From CBDUEF01 sp018063485 (GTDB lineage: Bacteria; Pseudomonadota; Alphaproteobacteria; Rhodobacterales; Rhodobacteraceae): a DNA stretch of 64,000 bases. Position numbers and translations under genes: made by a program. Under the pieces are notes generated by a model. That model was not told where the DNA came from. It saw nothing but the letters and a program-made list of their open reading frames with translations, and searched no databases. How positions within the stretch are numbered: position 1 is the stretch's first letter; every line of letters starts with the position of its first letter. Of this stretch, positions 27,089-35,796 are shown piece by piece. The stretch covers positions 310,001 through 374,000 of the forward strand of contig JBAOID010000003.1 of the NCBI GenBank assembly GCA_037045435.1. Reading direction: 5' to 3'.

Positions 27089-28162
27089 ATGGCCGATTTC
27101 GAAACGCAGATCAAAGAAAGCCAAGCACAGGTTTCGGCGGCACAATCCAAGATTTCCGAGATTACCAGCAAGATTGAAGCGGCGCGCGCCAAGCTGGATG
27201 CGGGTGAGGTGGTCGTGGATATCGAAAACGCCACGCTGGAGGATGTTCACCAGCATACCGAACTGATGAACGCCAATATTGCCGAGTTGATCATGGGCCT
27301 GGATGATGTAACGGCGGGGTTTTCCAAAGATTTCGAGGAGATGCGCTCGAAAACCGGGATGGAGAGTTTCATCGGGATCTTCTCGGGGGCCAAATCGGAA
27401 TTGATGCGGCAAGAGCGGATGCGCACGGCCTCGATTGATACGAAATTGCAGGATCTGATCGGGAAATCCGACATTATCGTCAAGCTGCTGCAAGGCCAGT
27501 TGGACTTGTTGAACGGGCAAAAGGCCAAGGTGGAGTCCAATCTCGGCACCACTCTGACCGACCGTGAGGCGGCCGTGCACAGCCTTGAGGCCGTGCGGGC
27601 CGAGATTGCGGCACTTGATCCCAGGATCATCGAGCTGGAAAACAAGATCTCGGTCGAACAGGACGCGGGCGCGCGGACCAAGCTGGAAACCGAACTGGCC
27701 ACGCTGAACGGGCGTTACAATGCGATGGTGCAGGACGAGCAGGTGCAGCTTGCCAAAAGCCAGACGCTGGAGCGCTATATCGAAAAGGGCAAGACCTGGG
27801 TGGACAGCCTGACCAATCAGGCGGCGACGCAATTGGTTTTGATCAATAAACTGCAAACCGATACCAAGCAGCGGGTGGTGCTTTATGATGCTTTGAGCAG
27901 CAGCTTGAAAACCGCGCAGCAGCAGGATGTGGCGCATCGAATCAACGAGATCGGCGTGAAAACCGACCAGGAGGCGCAGACGGCGATGGCAGCGATCGGG
28001 GCTGCGACCAACAGCAAGATGGCCGATATGCTGGAAGCGCATGAGGCGCATATGGTGTTCGCGCGCCAAGTCCTCGAGCAGAAAGCCAAGGCGGATGAAC
28101 GCTTTGCCCGCCGTTTTGCCAAGATTGTCGAGAAGCACGACAAGAATGCCTACGGGGAATGA
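27089..28162 (+). CDS. Coiled-coil protein of unknown function (TelA-like architecture)
   Basis: First gene of the uncharacterised operon. It encodes a soluble 357-residue protein that is almost wholly alpha-helical with long coiled coils (about residues 1-35, 120-215 and 250-340). It has no signal peptide or membrane helix. The segment SFIGIFSGAKSELMRQERMR followed by TKLQDLIGKSDIIVKLLQGQ and a long QVQLAKSQTLERYIEKG helix recalls toxic-anion-resistance (TelA) proteins in layout, but I cannot assign it to that family with certainty. GGAGG lies six bases before ATG 27089; an upstream ATG at 26960 would add a poorly conserved-looking extension. The next gene starts 3 bp after the stop. Confidence 0.8.
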   Translation: MADFETQIKESQAQVSAAQSKISEITSKIEAARAKLDAGEVVVDIENATLEDVHQHTELMNANIAELIMGLDDVTAGFSKDFEEMRSKTGMESFIGIFSGAKSELMRQERMRTASIDTKLQDLIGKSDIIVKLLQGQLDLLNGQKAKVESNLGTTLTDREAAVHSLEAVRAEIAALDPRIIELENKISVEQDAGARTKLETELATLNGRYNAMVQDEQVQLAKSQTLERYIEKGKTWVDSLTNQAATQLVLINKLQTDTKQRVVLYDALSSSLKTAQQQDVAHRINEIGVKTDQEAQTAMAAIGAATNSKMADMLEAHEAHMVFARQVLEQKAKADERFARRFAKIVEKHDKNAYGE

Positions 28163-28165
28163 GCG

Positions 28166-29311
28166 GTGGCTGACGTCAAGGATGTGCTGACGGAAGATCA
28201 TCAGGAAGTTTATGACACGCTGACGGCGCGGCGGTATTTTGCCAAGTTCGAACGGATCACCGGGCATATGTTGCGGGTGGCCGGTGAGGTCGAGGCAGAG
28301 GGCCGTTTGACCCGAACCGAGGCGCGGATTCTGGGGCGCTATCTGGCGGCTTTGACCAATACGTTTCGGGCGTTGAGTCATAAGTATCTGATGACAGGGC
28401 GGGCCGATGGGGCGGCGCATTTGACCTTTGATCGCCACGAGTTGGGCTTTCCGGTGGCGCAAGAGTTGATGCTGATGGCACTGGACGCGGCGCAGGCGGG
28501 CAAACATCTGGCCGGCATGGCCGCCGAGGCCGAGTTGAAAGACCGCATGGTGCGCCAGATCGTGCGCGATCTGGCCTCGCCGGTGGCTTTGCAATTCGCT
28601 CTTAGCCAGCGGCTTTATTATGAGGCGCTGGCGGTGGGGATGCGCGAGCATCTGGGCGCGGGCGGCCTGTTTTGGGCGCGCAACGATCCTGATGTGCAAT
28701 GGATCGAAGATGTCGGCAAGCGGCGGCATTTTTTGGTGCATTGGGCGGTTTATGATACGCAGGTGAATTTGCCGGTGGTCTATTTGCTGGATGTCGAGGA
28801 TTCGGGCCGTACGCCCTTGCCCAATGATGACAGACGCTGGCCGCAGGCGCAGGCGCATCTGATGGCACAATCAATTGCAGGGCTGAAGCTGCTAACAATT
28901 GCCCAAGGGTTTGACAAGGATTTCAGCGGCTTGCATCCAAAACGGTTGCGGCGGTTCACTTTGGGGCCGATGTATAGCCATGATTTCACCCTGCAATCGG
29001 GGCCGATTTCGCAGGTGCTGGCGGATGCGCAGGCGGATGATGGTGACGATTGGGCGCTGGTCTGGACGGTGGAGGATTTGATCTCGGACCGTGAGGAAGA
29101 GGTCAAGGAGGGCTGGTTTTCCTCTGCCGAGCGGCAGGTGTTCAAACTTGATCCGTTCGGCGGCGCGGAAAGCGGGGTGACGCGGATGGAGCGAATGGTG
29201 ATCTTGCCCGAGCGGCCCTATCAGGTCTTGGCCGAGATGAACCCGCCAGGCTTGAGGGATTTGCGCAAATTTGTGGTGGGCGATGGCGGCAAGATCATTC
29301 CCGCACGTTAA
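28166..29311 (+). CDS. Uncharacterised operon protein
   Basis: A 381-residue soluble protein I do not recognise. It starts at a GTG (MADVKDVLTEDHQEVYDTLT) 3 bp after the coiled-coil gene. The N-terminal half (about 1-150) is helical (TRTEARILGRYLAALTNTFR). The C-terminal half is mixed alpha/beta with VNLPVVYLLDVEDSG, RRFTLGPMYSHDFTLQSGP and ERMVILPERPYQVL. No membrane segment, signal peptide or known catalytic motif is visible. The tight spacing suggests that it works with the coiled-coil protein before it and the AAA+ ATPase after it, 24 bp downstream. Confidence 0.8.
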   Translation: MADVKDVLTEDHQEVYDTLTARRYFAKFERITGHMLRVAGEVEAEGRLTRTEARILGRYLAALTNTFRALSHKYLMTGRADGAAHLTFDRHELGFPVAQELMLMALDAAQAGKHLAGMAAEAELKDRMVRQIVRDLASPVALQFALSQRLYYEALAVGMREHLGAGGLFWARNDPDVQWIEDVGKRRHFLVHWAVYDTQVNLPVVYLLDVEDSGRTPLPNDDRRWPQAQAHLMAQSIAGLKLLTIAQGFDKDFSGLHPKRLRRFTLGPMYSHDFTLQSGPISQVLADAQADDGDDWALVWTVEDLISDREEEVKEGWFSSAERQVFKLDPFGGAESGVTRMERMVILPERPYQVLAEMNPPGLRDLRKFVVGDGGKIIPAR

Positions 29312-29335
29312 ATTTCAAAGGCTTAGGAGAGTGGC

Positions 29336-31264
29336 ATGAGTGCTGGGCGCGATACGATGGAACTGCGGGAGGAAACGATCCGGGCGCAATATGATGCGGC
29401 TCTGGCGCTTTTGACCGGGTTCGACCATGCGCCGCGTTTGGCCAGGGCCGTTGAGGTGGCCAAGGTGGAACGTTCGCCGGGGATCGGCACGCGGCCGATG
29501 TTTCGATCCACCACGCCGGGGATGGTGACGCGGTCGACCACGCGCGCCGGGGGGGTGCGGCTGCTTGAACGGATTGAGGGCTTGGGCGATGGGTTGGTAT
29601 CGCCGGTGCAGGCCGGGGCGCTGCATGCGTTGCGCCGGGGTCTCGCGATTGCGCTTGCGATGGGGGAAACCCTTGCCGCGCAATCGGGACTGGGCGAGTT
29701 GAAAAAGGCCAATCTGGAAGGGCGGTTGCCCGAGCCGCGCAGGGCCGAGTTTGCGGAACTTCTGGCCGCCGATGCTTTGGCGCAGCTTTACACCTTTGCC
29801 AATGCCACCGCGTTTTTGCTCGCGCCGATGTTGGGCGCGGTAACAGTGGAAATCGGTGAGGTGGAGGAGGTTCTGACGGATAACGCGCCTTTGGCCTTGC
29901 AGGGTGCGCTGTGGGAGTTGGATCAAGATATCGCCACGCTGGCCAGTGACGAGCCACGGCTGCTTGCGGTGATCGCGGCGTTTTGCGAGGCCTTGATGGC
30001 GCGGGTGGCGCTGCGGGCCGAGACGGCGCCGCGCAGCGGGGCATTCGCGCAAAACTCCTGGCGGGTTGAGGCGGATGGTCTGGCGATAGCCGGGTTCAAA
30101 CCGGCGCGGGCGGCCAAGGGTGGCGCGCTGACGATGCAGTTCAAAAAGCCCTCGGAAGTGGTGGGCAACCATATCGCGAAATACCAAAGCCTGCGGTTGG
30201 CAAAGATGCTGATGGCCTATGATTTTGAACGCAAGCTGAACCCGTTTGCCGAATTGGGCGGGTTTATCTTTACCTTTATGGGCGATGGCAAACCGGGCAC
30301 CGGCAAGACCACGCTGATCCAGATGATGGCCGGATTGCTGAATGATTACTGCAAGGTAGCGGGCTATCCGTTCCGGTATCAGAATTTCTCGATTGATCAG
30401 ATTGATTCCTATCAGGGCAAATCGGGGCAGAATGCCAAGGCATTCATTGACAGCGTGTTGGACCCCGGCGTGATCGGCTATGGCACCATTGACGATATTG
30501 ATCAGGTGGCGGGCAAGCGGGGTGATCGGCAATCTTCGGCGGGCCAGCAAGAGGTGACGGCGGTGTTCATGGGGGCCTTTGCCGGGGCCAATACCGTGGT
30601 GCGCGGCAATTGCACCTTTGGGATGTTCTCGAATTACCCGGAAAACGTCGATGATGCCTTGCGGCAGCGGGCAGGGGCGCGGTTTCTGGTTGATGGGCCG
30701 CAAAGCCGTGAGGATTACATTGATATTCTGGCGCTGTTGTTGGGCAAAAACCACGCGATCCCGGTGGGTCAGCATGAGTTGTTCGCGGCGCAAGAAATTC
30801 GCAAGGCAGTGGCGGCCAGTTTTGCAGGCCATGCCAAGCCGCATGAAGACGGGCTGTTGCGGGTGTGGGACAAGGTGCAGGGCGAGATTGGCAAACTGGA
30901 CACACTCGCCAGGCTCGGGGCTTATCTCAAGGCGATCCAACTGGCGGATGATCGGTTTACCGGGCGCGCGATCAAGAACATCACCGACGCGGTGAAGGTG
31001 CGGGCGATGGATTTTGAATTGCCCGATGAATGGATGGCCGAGCCGGATTTGTTCCTGTTCAAGCCCTATGACGACAAGATGGCGATGATCAAAGGGCTGA
31101 TGACGCCGATTACGGTCGAGATGGTTATTCAGGAAATCAACCGCTATGCGGATAGTGAGTTCCGCTATGCCGACAAGTCGGATGAAGTTGCGATTGAGGG
31201 TATGGTGCGGGAGTATCAGCGGCAGGAAGAGGCGAAGCGGCGGTATCTGGAGGGGAAGGGGTGA
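29336..31264 (+). CDS. AAA+ ATPase of the uncharacterised operon
   Basis: A 642-residue protein with an unfamiliar, mostly helical N-terminal part (1-300) and a AAA+ module from about 305. The module has Walker A GDGKPGTGKTT (316-326), Walker B VIGYGTIDDID (380-389), a sensor-1-like Asn in GMFSNYPENVDD (about N433) and nearby arginines in ALRQRAGARF that could act as finger residues. The Walker B ends DD rather than the usual DE. The C-terminal helical lid ends in a charged helix, EYQRQEEAKRRYLEGKG. AGGAGAG precedes the ATG. It is probably the motor of the operon's system, acting on an unknown target. After its stop, an inverted repeat and a DUF559 gene separate it from DUF6638. Confidence 0.9.
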   Translation: MSAGRDTMELREETIRAQYDAALALLTGFDHAPRLARAVEVAKVERSPGIGTRPMFRSTTPGMVTRSTTRAGGVRLLERIEGLGDGLVSPVQAGALHALRRGLAIALAMGETLAAQSGLGELKKANLEGRLPEPRRAEFAELLAADALAQLYTFANATAFLLAPMLGAVTVEIGEVEEVLTDNAPLALQGALWELDQDIATLASDEPRLLAVIAAFCEALMARVALRAETAPRSGAFAQNSWRVEADGLAIAGFKPARAAKGGALTMQFKKPSEVVGNHIAKYQSLRLAKMLMAYDFERKLNPFAELGGFIFTFMGDGKPGTGKTTLIQMMAGLLNDYCKVAGYPFRYQNFSIDQIDSYQGKSGQNAKAFIDSVLDPGVIGYGTIDDIDQVAGKRGDRQSSAGQQEVTAVFMGAFAGANTVVRGNCTFGMFSNYPENVDDALRQRAGARFLVDGPQSREDYIDILALLLGKNHAIPVGQHELFAAQEIRKAVAASFAGHAKPHEDGLLRVWDKVQGEIGKLDTLARLGAYLKAIQLADDRFTGRAIKNITDAVKVRAMDFELPDEWMAEPDLFLFKPYDDKMAMIKGLMTPITVEMVIQEINRYADSEFRYADKSDEVAIEGMVREYQRQEEAKRRYLEGKG

Positions 31265-31280
31265 TGGAAGTGGCCACTAT

Positions 31281-31388
31281 CCCCCACCCCATCCCTCCCC
31301 ACAAGGGGGAGGGGGTCGTTTGGGGGCTATGTAGGGCATGGCGACAGGCGCCTCCCCTCCCCCTTGTGGGGAGGGGTTGGGGGTGGGG
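31281..31388. repeat. G/C-rich inverted repeat preceding the DUF559 gene
   Basis: Two arms of about 35 bp, 31281-31315 and 31352-31388, are imperfect reverse complements separated by about 36 bp. Each arm is itself nearly palindromic around CCCTCCCC-ACAAG-GGGGAGGG. The right arm ends three bases before the DUF559 ATG, and its GGGTGGGG run may serve as ribosome binding site. Repeats of this kind, often near DUF559 genes, are familiar from alphaproteobacterial intergenic regions (established by general observation, not checked here). Confidence 0.88.
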
Positions 31389-31391
31389 TCG

Positions 31392-31775
31392 ATGAGCGGG
31401 ATTACACCGCATATCCGTTTGCGGGCGCGCGAATTGCGGCTTGCGATGACGCCGCAGGAACGCAAACTTTGGGGCAAGTTGCGAGAGGTGAACCGCATGC
31501 TTGGCACGCATTTTCGCAGGCAGGCACCGGTGGGGCGATTTATTGCGGATTTCGTGGATTTTGGTCGAAAGCTGGTGATCGAAGTCGATGGTGGCGGGCA
31601 TGGCGGTGAGGCGGATATGGCGCGGGATGCTTGGTTGCGGGGTGAGGGGTTTGCTGTGATGCGGTTTTGGAATTCCGAGGTGGACGGCAATTTGGACGGG
31701 GTGATGCAAGGGATTTTGGATGCGCTTGAGGTGGAACCGCCGCGCCGTTCAGGGGAGGGGAGGTTCTGCACATGA
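31392..31775 (+). CDS. DUF559 domain endonuclease-like protein
   Basis: A 127-residue protein of the DUF559 (Vsr/restriction-endonuclease-like) family. Visible core: ARELRLAMTPQERKLWGKLR, then FRRQAPVGRFIADFVDF, KLVIEVDGGGHGG and FAVMRFWNSEVDGNLDGV. The PD-(D/E)xK-like arrangement is D in IADFVDF and E-V-D in VIEVDG. ATG 31392 starts MSGITPHIRLRA. Its stop codon overlaps the ATG of the DUF6638 gene (ATGA), so translation is coupled. It sits between genes that otherwise look like one conserved operon and is preceded by a large inverted repeat, which suggests insertion of a mobile cassette. Biological role is unknown. Confidence 0.88.
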   Translation: MSGITPHIRLRARELRLAMTPQERKLWGKLREVNRMLGTHFRRQAPVGRFIADFVDFGRKLVIEVDGGGHGGEADMARDAWLRGEGFAVMRFWNSEVDGNLDGVMQGILDALEVEPPRRSGEGRFCT

Positions 31776-33133
31776 AACGCCTCATCCAAAAAGGCCTGAT
31801 GTTTGGCAACCTGATCGAGGTGGCTTCGCCGCAATTGGTCGAGCGCTATAATCGGGCGTTAAAGGCTCTGACCGGGAAAGAGACGGGGCTTAGGGATTTT
31901 CATATTGATATCTCGGGTTATTCGCCCGAGATTGGTGATGAGTTGGGGGATGAATTGTATCTGAACCCCAATGGCTGCAACCGGCAGTTCATTTTGCTTA
32001 CCACCAGCCAAAAAGCAGCACCGCTGTTGAACATCAAATTTTCAACCTCGCGCGGGATATTGGACCAGTTCATCGCCGCCAATGAAAGCCAGCTTTTCGC
32101 CCTTACCGCGCGCGATGCGGTGGTGGGAGAGTTGCAAAACTCGGTCTATGAAGTGTCAACTCCGGCGAAGCTGTTCGACATTCGCCGGGTGACGGTGGAG
32201 GCCGATACGATTGGGCGGCATGTGGCGGATGCGACCAAACTGGCCAAGCTGATCGACCGCTTTCGTGGCGAGCCCGATGGCTGGCGCGATGATGTGCTGA
32301 TTGCCGAGATGATCGAATTGGCCAGGAAAACCGGCGATGTGACGCGGGTGCCGATCAGCCTGCCGGCGATGAGCTTTGAGCAGGCGAATTTCTGGACTGC
32401 GCATTTTGGCGGGCTGTATATCTTTCGCGATGTGGCCTTTCCGGGGGTGATTGCAACCAAAGCGCGGGTGGATTTGGGCAAGCTGCCGATTTCGCCGGTG
32501 CTGGACCTGACCCAGCGCAATGAGATTGCCGATTGGCTGGAGCGCAACGGTTTGGTGGAACCCATCGTGCAGGCGCGCGATATGGATTCGGCCGCCGTGC
32601 TGCGCCAGAAGATGGATTTCATTCTGGTTGAGGCGGCGGATGCGTTGAACCTTGATGTGGGCGACGCGCGCCGGACCGAATTGCGCAAGATTGCGGTGAA
32701 ACTGGGCAATGCCCTGCCTGATGAGTTCAAGGGCTTGGCGGCGCTGTTGGCTTGGGTCGAAAAGGCCGGGGATTGGCCGCGCATCACCTCTGAGCATCCG
32801 GCGTATTTCTATACGTTGCGGGCGGCGGCGGGACCAAACCGGGATTTGGTGAACATGCTGCTGAGCGAGTTGTCACCGATGGATGTGCGCCAGATGTATA
32901 TCATGCATAAAGAACTGTTTTATGCCAGCTATGCCACATGGTCGGATCGCAAGCGGCAATATGTGGCGGATTTTCTGGAACGCGAATACAAGGTGGATGC
33001 GCAGGGCGCGCGGCGGGCGTTGTTTGGGCCAGAGCCTGCGATGGATCAGCGGGGCCGCGAAGAGCCCAAACCCGCGCGCGATATGGTACAGGTCGTAGGC
33101 CCCTGGGGTGCGGTACGGGAGGGACGCAATTGA
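31772..33133 (+). CDS. DUF6638 family protein
   Basis: A 453-residue soluble protein that I recognise as DUF6638, a family of unknown function common in Rhodobacteraceae. Characteristic pieces are KRLIQKGLMFGNLIEV, SGYSPEIGDELGDELYLN, CNRQFILLTTSQKAAPLLN, SFEQANFWTAHFGGLY, ITSEHPAYFYTLRA and YIMHKELFYASYATW. No membrane helix and no catalytic motif that I can name. The start overlaps the DUF559 stop (ATGA) and the stop overlaps the TTG start of the small membrane protein (TTGA). The tight coupling suggests a shared complex with the AAA+ ATPase. Confidence 0.85.
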   Translation: MKRLIQKGLMFGNLIEVASPQLVERYNRALKALTGKETGLRDFHIDISGYSPEIGDELGDELYLNPNGCNRQFILLTTSQKAAPLLNIKFSTSRGILDQFIAANESQLFALTARDAVVGELQNSVYEVSTPAKLFDIRRVTVEADTIGRHVADATKLAKLIDRFRGEPDGWRDDVLIAEMIELARKTGDVTRVPISLPAMSFEQANFWTAHFGGLYIFRDVAFPGVIATKARVDLGKLPISPVLDLTQRNEIADWLERNGLVEPIVQARDMDSAAVLRQKMDFILVEAADALNLDVGDARRTELRKIAVKLGNALPDEFKGLAALLAWVEKAGDWPRITSEHPAYFYTLRAAAGPNRDLVNMLLSELSPMDVRQMYIMHKELFYASYATWSDRKRQYVADFLEREYKVDAQGARRALFGPEPAMDQRGREEPKPARDMVQVVGPWGAVREGRN

Positions 33134-33396
33134 TTGCAATCATACGGCTGGCCGTGGTGGGATTCGTGATCCTGAGCGCGGTTTATTGGATCGTTTCGGT
33201 CTATTCGCGGTCTGTCCGGCGCGAGAGGTTGGAAAAAAGATATGATGCCGGGGGTATCGACGGCGAGCGCGATGCCTATATCGAAGCGGGGATGCAGGCC
33301 TATGAACACGGCTTGAGGCGGCGGTTGATCTGGCTGGTTTATGTCATTCCGACGGTGGTGATTTCGGTCACGGTCTATCTGGTGAATTATCAATAG
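33130..33396 (+). CDS. Small membrane protein, two transmembrane helices
   Basis: An 88-residue protein with an N-terminal helix (IRLAVVGFVILSAVYWIVS) and a C-terminal helix (LIWLVYVIPTVVISVTVYLV). They flank a charged cytoplasmic or periplasmic loop that contains RRERLEKRYDAGGIDGERDAY. The start is TTG 33130 inside a TTGA overlap with the DUF6638 stop, the only start that gives the full first helix. No family name is known to me. Its place between DUF6638 and DUF1523 suggests that it anchors the system in the inner membrane. Confidence 0.8.
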   Translation: MIAIIRLAVVGFVILSAVYWIVSVYSRSVRRERLEKRYDAGGIDGERDAYIEAGMQAYEHGLRRRLIWLVYVIPTVVISVTVYLVNYQ

Positions 33397-33408
33397 GAGC
33401 CTTTGGCA

Positions 33409-34089
33409 ATGTGGACCAAGGTAAAATGGACGCTGCGGATTCTGGCGTTGCTGGTGGTGGGGTTGTTCCTGCATTACACTTTGCCGCATCATGATATTGT
33501 GCGGATCACCAATACCTATAATCGTCTGACCACGGTGGGCACAGAAAATGCCTGGGCCTATGCCTCGCCCGATACCGGCACGGCGGAAAGCACGATTACC
33601 CGCGATATTCGGTTCATTGAGGCGGTGTTTCCCGATGGGTCGGTGATCGTTTACCGCAATGAGGATACCGGCTGGGTCTGGCCACCCTATTTCAAATATG
33701 ACAGTTCCAATTTGCAGGCCGAAGCGGGCAATCTGAAATCGATGGCTGCCGCCCCGAAATGGGTATTGGTGACGCATTACGGCTGGCGGTTCCCGTTCCT
33801 GTCGATCTATCCCAATGCGGTGACGATGAAGGAAGTGGCCAGCCCGGATATGCGGATCATCCCATGGGTGCCGATCGTGGTGCTGTTGGCTCTGGCGTTT
33901 CTGGTCATCATGGTGCGGCGGATGTGGGCGCAGTTTTGGGAGCGTTCGGTCGAGCCTGCGGTGGCGGATATGGAAGAGGCCTGGGATGCAGTTGATGCCA
34001 AGGCGGATGCGGCAAAGGATTCCGCCAAGGGGTTCTTTGGCAAGATCGGCGCGTGGTTTGGCACATGGCAATCGAAACCCCGAAAATAG
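33409..34089 (+). CDS. DUF1523 family membrane protein
   Basis: A 226-residue protein with an N-terminal transmembrane helix (ILALLVVGLFLHYTLP), the DUF1523 signature HHDIVRITNTYNRLT, a periplasmic-type domain (VTHYGWRFPFLSIYPNAV) and a second helix (IPWVPIVVLLALAFLVIMV). A charged cytoplasmic tail with a helical Asp/Ala repeat follows (about 185-215). I prefer ATG 33409 because AGGAG lies nine bases upstream; a TTG at 33403 would be too close. It is the last gene of the operon. Confidence 0.87.
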   Translation: MWTKVKWTLRILALLVVGLFLHYTLPHHDIVRITNTYNRLTTVGTENAWAYASPDTGTAESTITRDIRFIEAVFPDGSVIVYRNEDTGWVWPPYFKYDSSNLQAEAGNLKSMAAAPKWVLVTHYGWRFPFLSIYPNAVTMKEVASPDMRIIPWVPIVVLLALAFLVIMVRRMWAQFWERSVEPAVADMEEAWDAVDAKADAAKDSAKGFFGKIGAWFGTWQSKPRK

Positions 34090-34093
34090 GATG

Positions 34094-34140
34094 GCGGGGC
34101 TGGCCGGCCCTCCGGGGGGGATATTTTTCAGACAGATGAA
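34094..34140 (+). terminator. Candidate terminator after the DUF1523 gene
   Basis: GGGGC / GGCCC around 34096-34110 can form a short stem, followed by GGGGGGGATATTTTTCAGACAGATGAA. The tail resembles the GGGGTATTTGGACGATGA element near 17604-17621, a type often seen after Rhodobacteraceae operons. Stem is imperfect. Confidence 0.4.
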
Positions 34141-34141
34141 A

Positions 34142-35743
34142 TCAGTCGCGGGTGATCAGATCAGCCGCGCGTTCGGCGATCATGATGGTGGTGGCGTTGG
34201 TATTGCCACCGATCAGGCGCGGCATCACTGAGGCATCGACCACCCGCAGGGCATCCAGCCCGTGAACGCGCAGGTCTGGTGCAGTGACGGCCATGGGATC
34301 CGTGCCCATGCGGCAGGTGCCGACGGGGTGGTAGATGGTATCGGCATGGGCGCGGATCGAGGATTCGAGGCCTTGGTCAGTGCCATCATGCGGATAGAGC
34401 CGTTTGCCGCGCCATGGGGTGAGCGCGGGGCTTTGCAGCATTTGCTCGGTCAGGCGCGCGCCACGCATCAGGGTTTGCAGATCGGCCGGGTCACTGAGAT
34501 AGGCCGGATCAATGCGCGGCGGGGCTTTGGGGTTGGTGGAATTCAGGCCGACGCTGCCGCGTGATTTTGGGTGCAGCGCGCAGATATGGGCGGAGAAACC
34601 ATCGGCCAGATGCAGTTTGCGCATGTGTTGATCGACGATGCCGATGACGAAATGGATTTGCAGATCGGGTTTTGGTTGATCCGGGGTGGAGCGGAAGAAG
34701 GCGCCGCCCTCGGCCATCGGCGAGGCGAAAAGCCCTTCGCCGGTTTTGCGCCAATGCAGCGCCGCCTTGGCCAGTCGCATCAGGCCGCGCGGGTTCAGAC
34801 CCACGGTATCGCGGCGCAGGCTTTGGTGGCTGATGGTGTAATCGAGATGGTCTTGCAGATTGGCGCCGACACCCGGCAGATCATGCAGGACCGGGATATT
34901 GTGGGCGCGCAGTTCCTGTTCCGGGCCGATACCGGAGAGAAGGAGGAGTTGCGGCGAGCCGAAAGCGCCTTGGGCGATGATAACCTCGCGGCGCGCCCTG
35001 ATATGCAGGGTTCTCAGCCCTTTGCTGGCGATGATGCCGATGGCGCGTTTGCCATTCAGGGCAATTTTCTCGGCGCGGGTATGGGTTAGAACCGTGAGGT
35101 TAGGTCTGGCCATAGCAGGGTGAAGATAGGCGTTGGCGGCAGAGCAGCGTTCGCCTTTGCGGGGACCAGAGTGGAATTGGGTGACTTGGTAGAGTCCCGC
35201 GCCGTCTTGGCTCTCGCCGTTGAAATCGTGGTTTTCGGGGATTTGCAGATCGCCCATGGCATGAATGAAGGCGCGGGTGATTTGGCGGGGATATAGCTGA
35301 TCGCCCACTTGCAGTGGGCCGGTTTGGGCGTGTAGCGGCGAGGGCGCGCGGGAATTGCCTTCGGATTTCAGGAAATAGGGCAGGACCGATTGCCAATCCC
35401 AACCCGTCGCGCCAAGGTCTGCCCATTCATCGTAATCGGAGGGGTGGCCGCGCACATAGAGCATGGCGTTGATGGCGGAGGAGCCGCCCAAAGCGCGGCC
35501 CCGTGGCTGAAAGCCGCAGCGGTTCATCAGGCCGGGTTGCGGAATGGTGTGCAGCGCCCAGTTGTGGATGGGCGGGCGACCGGAAACGGTGGCGGCCACG
35601 AGGGCAGGGGCGCGGATGAAAATGCTGCGGCCCGCACCGCCGGCCTCGATCAGGCAAACGGTTCGGGTGGGGTCTTCGGACAGCCGCGCGGCAAGAGTTG
35701 AACCGGCCGAGCCGCCGCCGCAGATGATATAATCGAATTCCAT
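34142..35743 (-). CDS. GMC family FAD-dependent oxidoreductase (choline/alcohol dehydrogenase type)
   Basis: A 533-residue flavoprotein. The dinucleotide-binding motif is CGGGSAGSTLAARLSE. GMC signature 1 is GRALGGSSAINAMLYVRGH, signature 2 is GAFGSPQLLLLSGIGP, and the C-terminal active-site region is YHPVGTCRMG with GNTNATTIMIAERAADLI. It resembles AlkJ and BetA-like enzymes that oxidise alcohols or choline and feed electrons to the respiratory chain. Substrate is not decidable from sequence. There is no betaine-aldehyde dehydrogenase or BetI regulator next to it. It lies downstream of pheT on the same strand, separated by a nested inverted repeat. Confidence 0.92.
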   Translation of the reverse strand: MEFDYIICGGGSAGSTLAARLSEDPTRTVCLIEAGGAGRSIFIRAPALVAATVSGRPPIHNWALHTIPQPGLMNRCGFQPRGRALGGSSAINAMLYVRGHPSDYDEWADLGATGWDWQSVLPYFLKSEGNSRAPSPLHAQTGPLQVGDQLYPRQITRAFIHAMGDLQIPENHDFNGESQDGAGLYQVTQFHSGPRKGERCSAANAYLHPAMARPNLTVLTHTRAEKIALNGKRAIGIIASKGLRTLHIRARREVIIAQGAFGSPQLLLLSGIGPEQELRAHNIPVLHDLPGVGANLQDHLDYTISHQSLRRDTVGLNPRGLMRLAKAALHWRKTGEGLFASPMAEGGAFFRSTPDQPKPDLQIHFVIGIVDQHMRKLHLADGFSAHICALHPKSRGSVGLNSTNPKAPPRIDPAYLSDPADLQTLMRGARLTEQMLQSPALTPWRGKRLYPHDGTDQGLESSIRAHADTIYHPVGTCRMGTDPMAVTAPDLRVHGLDALRVVDASVMPRLIGGNTNATTIMIAERAADLITRD

Positions 35744-35796
35744 GCCGCGAGAGTATGCGCGCCATCGAATTACGCAAGTGTCACGCGACGTTAGCT

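Noticed and set aside
27059..28870. 603-codon minus-strand frame across the coiled-coil and unknown genes
   Set aside because: It has no family pattern, crosses a gene boundary, and the plus-strand genes have ribosome binding sites and operon spacing.
29315..30940. 541-codon minus-strand frame opposite the AAA+ gene
   Set aside because: Low-complexity Arg/His/Pro-rich translation typical of antisense frames in GC-rich DNA.
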